Source of the DNA: JADDRA01 sp038233555
GTDB lineage: Bacteria > Actinomycetota > Acidimicrobiia > Acidimicrobiales > CADCSY01
Assembly (NCBI GenBank): GCA_038233555.1
Contig: JBBSLT010000031.1
Location: forward strand, 1-18,638
Direction: 5' to 3'
Length of the DNA: 18,638 bases
A model generated the notes under the pieces. The model had not been told where the DNA came from and searched no databases. It saw only the letters and a program-made list of their open reading frames with translations. Of this stretch, positions 13,479-18,638 are shown piece after piece (the stretch's first letter is position 1; every line of letters starts with the position of its first letter). Position numbers and translations under genes: made by a program.

Positions 13479-14465
13479 TCAGGGTAGTGGTTGACGTGCG
13501 CCCCTCCCTACCGGCGGGCGGACAGGCCGGCCCCGGGCTCGGGGGTGGGCATCCTCATAGACCTGGCGTAGGCGCTCGGTCGACACCAGGGTGTACACCT
13601 GGGTCGTCGACACCGAGGCGTGGCCGAGGAGCTCTTGGACCACCCGGATATCGGCCCCATGGTCGAGCATGTGGGTGGCGCAGGAGTGGCGCAAGACATG
13701 GGGGCTGAGCCGGTCGCCCAACCCGGCCCGGTCGCCGTGGCGGCGGACCACACCCCACGCCCCCTGACGAGAGAGCCGGCCCCCCCGGGCGTTGAGGAAC
13801 ACGGCGGCGGCATCGTCGCGCCGGGCCCAACGCTCCGGTACCAGCTGATCACGACCCGACGGCGACAGCCAGGCCTCCAAGGCATCGAGGGCCATCCCCG
13901 CCACCGGGACCACCCGTTCCTTGGATCCCTTGCCGAAGGCTCGCAAGACGCCGGCGTGGAGGTCGAGGTCGCTCAGCGACAGGCGCACCAGCTCGGAGAT
14001 GCGCAACCCGGCCCCGTAGAGCACCTCCAGCATGGCTCGGTCTCGCCGAGCGAGGGCGTCGTGGCCCACCACGGCCGAGATGAGGGAGGCGACGTCGTCC
14101 TCGGCCAGCGCCCGGGGCAGGCCTTGGGGCACCTTGGGCGCCTCCACCCCAGACGCCGGGTCGGCGCCCAGATAGCCCTCCTGACTGAGGAAGCGGTGCA
14201 AGCACCGTACGACCACCAGCGCCCGGGCCACCGAAGACGGCGCCCGACCCTCGGCCCGCAGGTGGGCGACGTAGTCCTCGATGATGGGACCGGTGACGTC
14301 GGCCAGGGCGAGGCCCCGCTGGTCCAGCCAGGCCACGTAGGTGCGCAGGTCGCGCCGGTAGGCACCGAGGGTGTTGGCCGAGCGACCCTTTTCGGCCAGC
14401 ATCCAGCTCAGGAACTCCTCGGCCTCCAACGGCAACTCGATCCGGCCGGCCGGCTCCGCCCTCAC
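13479..14465 (-). CDS. xerD: XerD-type tyrosine recombinase
   Basis: A 328-residue site-specific recombinase that resolves chromosome dimers at dif sites together with XerC. The N-terminal SAM-like domain occupies about residues 10-100 (FLSWMLAEKGRSANTLGAYRRDL). The catalytic set is complete: Arg155 (GAGLRISELV), Lys182 (GKGSKER), His256 and Arg259 (HVLRHSCATHML), His282 (LLGHASVSTTQ) and the nucleophile Tyr291 (QVYTLVS). Spacing and wording favour XerD over phage integrases. A proline/arginine-rich tail of about 20 residues extends beyond the usual end. The start is GTG 14465, overlapping the ald stop (GTGA). pyrG-NUDIX-xerD order is conserved in actinobacteria, supporting a housekeeping role. 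Confidence 0.93.
   Translation of the reverse strand: MRAEPAGRIELPLEAEEFLSWMLAEKGRSANTLGAYRRDLRTYVAWLDQRGLALADVTGPIIEDYVAHLRAEGRAPSSVARALVVVRCLHRFLSQEGYLGADPASGVEAPKVPQGLPRALAEDDVASLISAVVGHDALARRDRAMLEVLYGAGLRISELVRLSLSDLDLHAGVLRAFGKGSKERVVPVAGMALDALEAWLSPSGRDQLVPERWARRDDAAAVFLNARGGRLSRQGAWGVVRRHGDRAGLGDRLSPHVLRHSCATHMLDHGADIRVVQELLGHASVSTTQVYTLVSTERLRQVYEDAHPRARGRPVRPPVGRGARQPLP
13481..13486 (-). promoter_or_regulatory. leaderless-type -10 box of the TraR/DksA gene
   Basis: On the minus strand TACCCT overlaps the end of xerD and is followed by 6 bases and then ATG 13474. It would let the zinc-finger gene be transcribed independently of xerD. Confidence 0.4.
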
Positions 14466-15547
14466 CGGATTGTCGCCAACGTCTTGGCCACCGCCGGATT
14501 GACCACCTCGCCGGCCACGGTGTTGAGCCCGCGTGCCAGAGCGGAGTCTGCCTCGGTGGCGGCCACCACCCCCTGCTCGGCTACGGCCAGAACATAGGCC
14601 AGGGTGACGTTGGCCAGGGCATAGGTGGAGGTGTGGGGCACCGCTCCGGGGATGTTGCCCACGGCGTAGTGCAGGACGTCATGGCGCTCGTAGACGGGCG
14701 AGGTGTGGGTCGTCTCCCTGGTGGTCTCGATGCAGCCGCCCTGGTCGACGGCGACGTCGACGATCACCGACGCCCGCTTCATGCCCGCCACCATCCCCTC
14801 GGTGACCACCACCGGGGCCCGGCCCCCGGGAACCAACACCGCACCGATCACCAGGTCGGCCTCGGCCACGGCCCGCTCCACCGCCCCCCGGTTGGAGCTG
14901 ATGGTCATGATCCGGCCCTTGTGGATCTGGTCGACCCAGCGCAATCGGTCGACGTCTTTGTCCAGGAGCAGGACCTCGGCCTCCATCCCGGCGGCGATCC
15001 ACGCCGCGTTCCACCCGACGTTGCCAGCACCGAGGACCACCACCCGGGCGGGACGCACCCCAGGCGCCCCCCCTAGCAGCACTCCCCGTCCGCCGTTCTC
15101 GGCCTCGAGCCAGTGGGCGCCGATCTGGGGAGCCATGCGCCCCGCCACCTCGCTCATGGGGGCCAGGAGCGGCAGCGCCCCGCTGTCGAGCTGGACGGTC
15201 TCGTAGGCCAGCGCCGTTGTCCCCGTCGCCAGGAGCGCGCCGGCGACGTCCGGATAGGCGGCCAGATGCAGGTAGGTGAACAGCACCAGGTCGGGACGCA
15301 GGCGACCGAACTCCTGAGCTTGGGGCTCCTTGACCTTCACGACCAGCTCGGCCGCCCAGACGTCATCGGCGTCGGTGATCACTGCGCCGGCCTGGGCGTA
15401 CTCGTCGTCGTGCAGCGACGACCCTTCCCCCGCCCCACTTTCGACCAGCACCCGGTGGCCGTGGGCCGCCAGCTCCCGCACACCTTCGGGGGTGAGCGCC
15501 ACCCGCCGCTCGCTGTCCTTGACCTCGATAGGGACCCCGACCAGCAC
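14462..15547 (-). CDS. ald: alanine dehydrogenase
   Basis: This 361-residue enzyme interconverts L-alanine and pyruvate plus ammonia with NAD, linking nitrogen and carbon metabolism. Known catalytic positions are visible: Arg15 (ERRVALTP), the lysine in VVKVKEPQ, the histidine in FTYLHLAAYP and the aspartates of VIVDVAVDQGGCIET. The NAD-binding loop is VVVLGAGNVGWNAA. The C-terminal segment NIPGAVPHTSTYALANVTLAYV is typical. Its length equals the usual 360-370. The start is GTG 15547, with a TAGCGT box 6 bases upstream. The 115-base gap to the NUDIX gene contains no obvious terminator. The stop overlaps the xerD GTG, so recombinase translation is coupled to ald, an odd functional pairing. Confidence 0.95.
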   Translation of the reverse strand: MLVGVPIEVKDSERRVALTPEGVRELAAHGHRVLVESGAGEGSSLHDDEYAQAGAVITDADDVWAAELVVKVKEPQAQEFGRLRPDLVLFTYLHLAAYPDVAGALLATGTTALAYETVQLDSGALPLLAPMSEVAGRMAPQIGAHWLEAENGGRGVLLGGAPGVRPARVVVLGAGNVGWNAAWIAAGMEAEVLLLDKDVDRLRWVDQIHKGRIMTISSNRGAVERAVAEADLVIGAVLVPGGRAPVVVTEGMVAGMKRASVIVDVAVDQGGCIETTRETTHTSPVYERHDVLHYAVGNIPGAVPHTSTYALANVTLAYVLAVAEQGVVAATEADSALARGLNTVAGEVVNPAVAKTLATIR

Positions 15548-15553
15548 CCCACC

Positions 15554-15559
15554 ACGCTA
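15554..15559 (-). promoter_or_regulatory. leaderless-type -10 box of ald
   Basis: On the minus strand TAGCGT is followed by 6 bases and then GTG 15547. The G-rich 6-mer between them could alternatively serve as a weak ribosome-binding site. Confidence 0.38.
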
Positions 15560-15662
15560 GACCGCCTGCCCGTCGGCGCCCGCCCCGGCGCTCCCGGGTT
15601 CGTTGTCGACTCAGGCGTCCCTGGCACTGCTCATCCGACAAAGAACGGGAAGGGGTTGTCGC

Positions 15663-16207
15663 TCAGCGCAGGTTCAGTCGCTCCCGGGCGAGGGTGAGGC
15701 CGATGATGGTCTTGGCGTCGACGAGGCGGCCATCGGCGATCATGGCCGGGACGTCGTCGAGGGCGACGTGCTCGACGGTCATGTGGCGCTCCTCGACTCC
15801 CTGGGCTGACGACTCGCAGCGCACCATGTCGAGAGCCAGGTAGACGGTGGCGAACTCGTCAGAGAATCCCGCCGAGTTGTAGAAGCCGGCCAGCTTCTCC
15901 AGCCGGCCGGCCCGCCAGCCCACCTCCTCCTCAAGTTCACGGGCGGCGGCCGCCTCCGGCGCCTCCCCGTCGACGTCGAGCCGGCCGGCGGGTATCTCGA
16001 GGAGCAGGCTGTCGATAGCGCTGCGGTACTGGCGGACCAGCACGACGGTACGCCCGTCGTCGAGGACGGGCACAACCGACACCGCGCCGGAGTGGCGCAC
16101 CACCTCACGCTGGAACTCCTTGCCATCGGGACTGACGAAGGTGGCGTCGACCAGGGTGATGATCTCGCCCCGGTGGATGACCCGCTCGGCCCGCCGAGAG
16201 AAGTCGC

Positions 16208-16211
<4 letters not shown>
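15663..16211 (-). CDS. NUDIX hydrolase, ADP-ribose pyrophosphatase-like
   Basis: A 182-residue NUDIX enzyme, probably hydrolysing ADP-ribose to AMP and ribose-5-phosphate, as other members beside pyrG do. The NUDIX box spans about residues 76-99 (GRLDVDGEAPEAAAAREL, then EEEVGW). The preceding VVLVRQYRSAIDSLLLEIPAG and following LAGFYNSAGFSDEF segments are characteristic of the ADPRase subfamily. The start is GTG 16211, in a GTGA overlap with the pyrG stop; the long open frame further upstream is antisense-like sequence inside pyrG. Its length is slightly short of the 200-210 of relatives. The substrate is inferred from family and context. Confidence 0.9.
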
Positions 16212-17860
<1,649 letters not shown>

Positions 17861-17920
17861 GCTGCCTTCGTCGCCATGGCGCCTCCCGAGTCGGACCTCA
17901 ACCTTGCTCGGGATCTGACA

Positions 17921-18638
17921 CTACCCCAGAGCATTCCCATCACCCGAACTTGCCCCTCGGCGACCGGCTCGGTCGAGGGTCCGCAGGGGAGCCACGGCGT
18001 CGATGATGCGGGAGAAGGAGACGACCTCGCCGGCCACGTTGAGGCCGATCAAGGTCGCCATCACGCCCAGACGGGTGGCCGGCGCCGTAGCCAACACCAC
18101 TCCGAGACCCAGCACCCCGCCGAGGGCGTTGGCGCCGGTGTCGCCGAGCATGAGGCGCTCCCCGAGGTCGGCGGGGGCCAGGGCCAGGGCGGCGCCCACC
18201 ACCACAGAGACGCCGGCCAGCGCCTCGGGCGCACCGGTGGCCAGGGCCAAGATGGCGAAGGTAACGCCGCCCACCTTCACGGTTCGCCCCGGCGCCCGGT
18301 CGAAGAGGTTGGCGGCGTTGGCGGCCAGGGCTACGACCAAGGCGTCGACGGCCAGGAGCGCCAGACCACCTCCCGACACCGGAGCACACACGGCCAGGGC
18401 CAAGGCTCCCCCACCCATCAGCTTGAGGCCCCCGGTGGTGAGGTGGCCCTGGGCCAGCGCCCGTAGGTGAGCGCGGAACCCCCGCCCGTCGGCGCCGGTA
18501 CCGGCGAGGTCGTCGACCAGGCCCAGCAGCGCTAGTCCGGTGACGGTGGCCAGCACCAGGCCCCCCGGCCCCGCTCGTCCTGCCGCTTCCCATCCGGCCG
18601 CCTCGGCCACGGCGACGGCACCTGCCACCGCGATGGCC
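17921..18638 (-). CDS. MraY/WecA-like phosphotransferase, N-terminus outside the window
   Basis: The frame is open to the right edge, so the 5' end is missing; about 238 residues are present. Motifs of polyprenyl-phosphate N-acetylhexosamine-phosphate transferases occur in order: LVDDLAG (the paired aspartates), LTTGGLKLMGGG, NAANLFDRAPGR and LGDTGANALGG. Several hydrophobic helices separate them. The N-x-x-N-x-x-D core of MraY (usually NLTDGLDGL) is replaced by NLFDRAPGR, and the histidine-rich loop of MraY is not evident, so it is a divergent paralogue, not MraY itself. A GTG at 18628 lies in frame but need not be the start. It ends at a TAG 60 bases before pyrG. Its donor sugar and lipid are unknown. 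Confidence 0.72.
   Translation of the reverse strand, partial: AIAVAGAVAVAEAAGWEAAGRAGPGGLVLATVTGLALLGLVDDLAGTGADGRGFRAHLRALAQGHLTTGGLKLMGGGALALAVCAPVSGGGLALLAVDALVVALAANAANLFDRAPGRTVKVGGVTFAILALATGAPEALAGVSVVVGAALALAPADLGERLMLGDTGANALGGVLGLGVVLATAPATRLGVMATLIGLNVAGEVVSFSRIIDAVAPLRTLDRAGRRGASSGDGNALG

Overview
The window is a GC-rich chromosomal segment with dense, mostly minus-strand housekeeping genes. GC-ending codons, many GTG starts, 4-base ATGA/GTGA gene overlaps and frequent leaderless-type promoters point to an actinobacterium. Gene content and order (pyrG-NUDIX-ald-xerD; scpA-scpB-rluB-cmk) fit that phylum. Assignment to the Acidimicrobiia is an impression, not something the sequence proves.

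Layout. Positions 1-790 hold a decayed lipoprotein gene of LppX/LprAFG type. It is followed by a convergent OsmC-family gene (759-1286, minus). A two-gene plus-strand module at 1423-2549 encodes an AbiEii-like nucleotidyltransferase and an XRE-type regulator; it looks like a toxin-antitoxin pair. It overlaps tail-to-tail with an eight-gene minus-strand operon (8741 down to 2533): scpA, scpB, rluB, aroH, tyrA, aroA, cmk and a plsC-like gene. This operon joins chromosome condensation (ScpAB), 23S rRNA pseudouridylation, three steps of shikimate/tyrosine synthesis, CMP phosphorylation and phospholipid acylation. Almost every junction is translationally coupled. trpS (8796-9776, plus) diverges from scpA across a 54-bp spacer.

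Positions 9777-11758 are a gene graveyard. One apparently intact small membrane-protein gene (DUF1440/DUF6789-like, 10205-10675) sits among pseudogenes of an SDR dehydrogenase, a vitamin K epoxide reductase-like protein and an SPW-repeat protein, all once overlapping in one minus-strand operon. Next to them lies a relic of the 3' end of a second trpS. Beyond that is an 85-bp run of five consecutive hairpins, one of which is a canonical tRNA T-arm.

From 11759 to the right edge, all genes are again on the minus strand and mostly housekeeping: a DIP1984-family protein, an M50 site-2-type protease, a TraR/DksA zinc-finger protein, XerD-type recombinase, alanine dehydrogenase, an ADP-ribose-pyrophosphatase-like NUDIX hydrolase, CTP synthase, and a MraY-like phosphotransferase cut by the window edge.

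The most interesting points are: six of ten transcription-unit heads carry a TANNNT hexamer 6-7 bases before the start codon; the NTase/XRE module; the decaying SDR-DUF1440-VKOR-SPW block bracketed by trpS and a trpS relic; and the hairpin cluster. All functional calls come from reading the translations against remembered family motifs; no database search was run.
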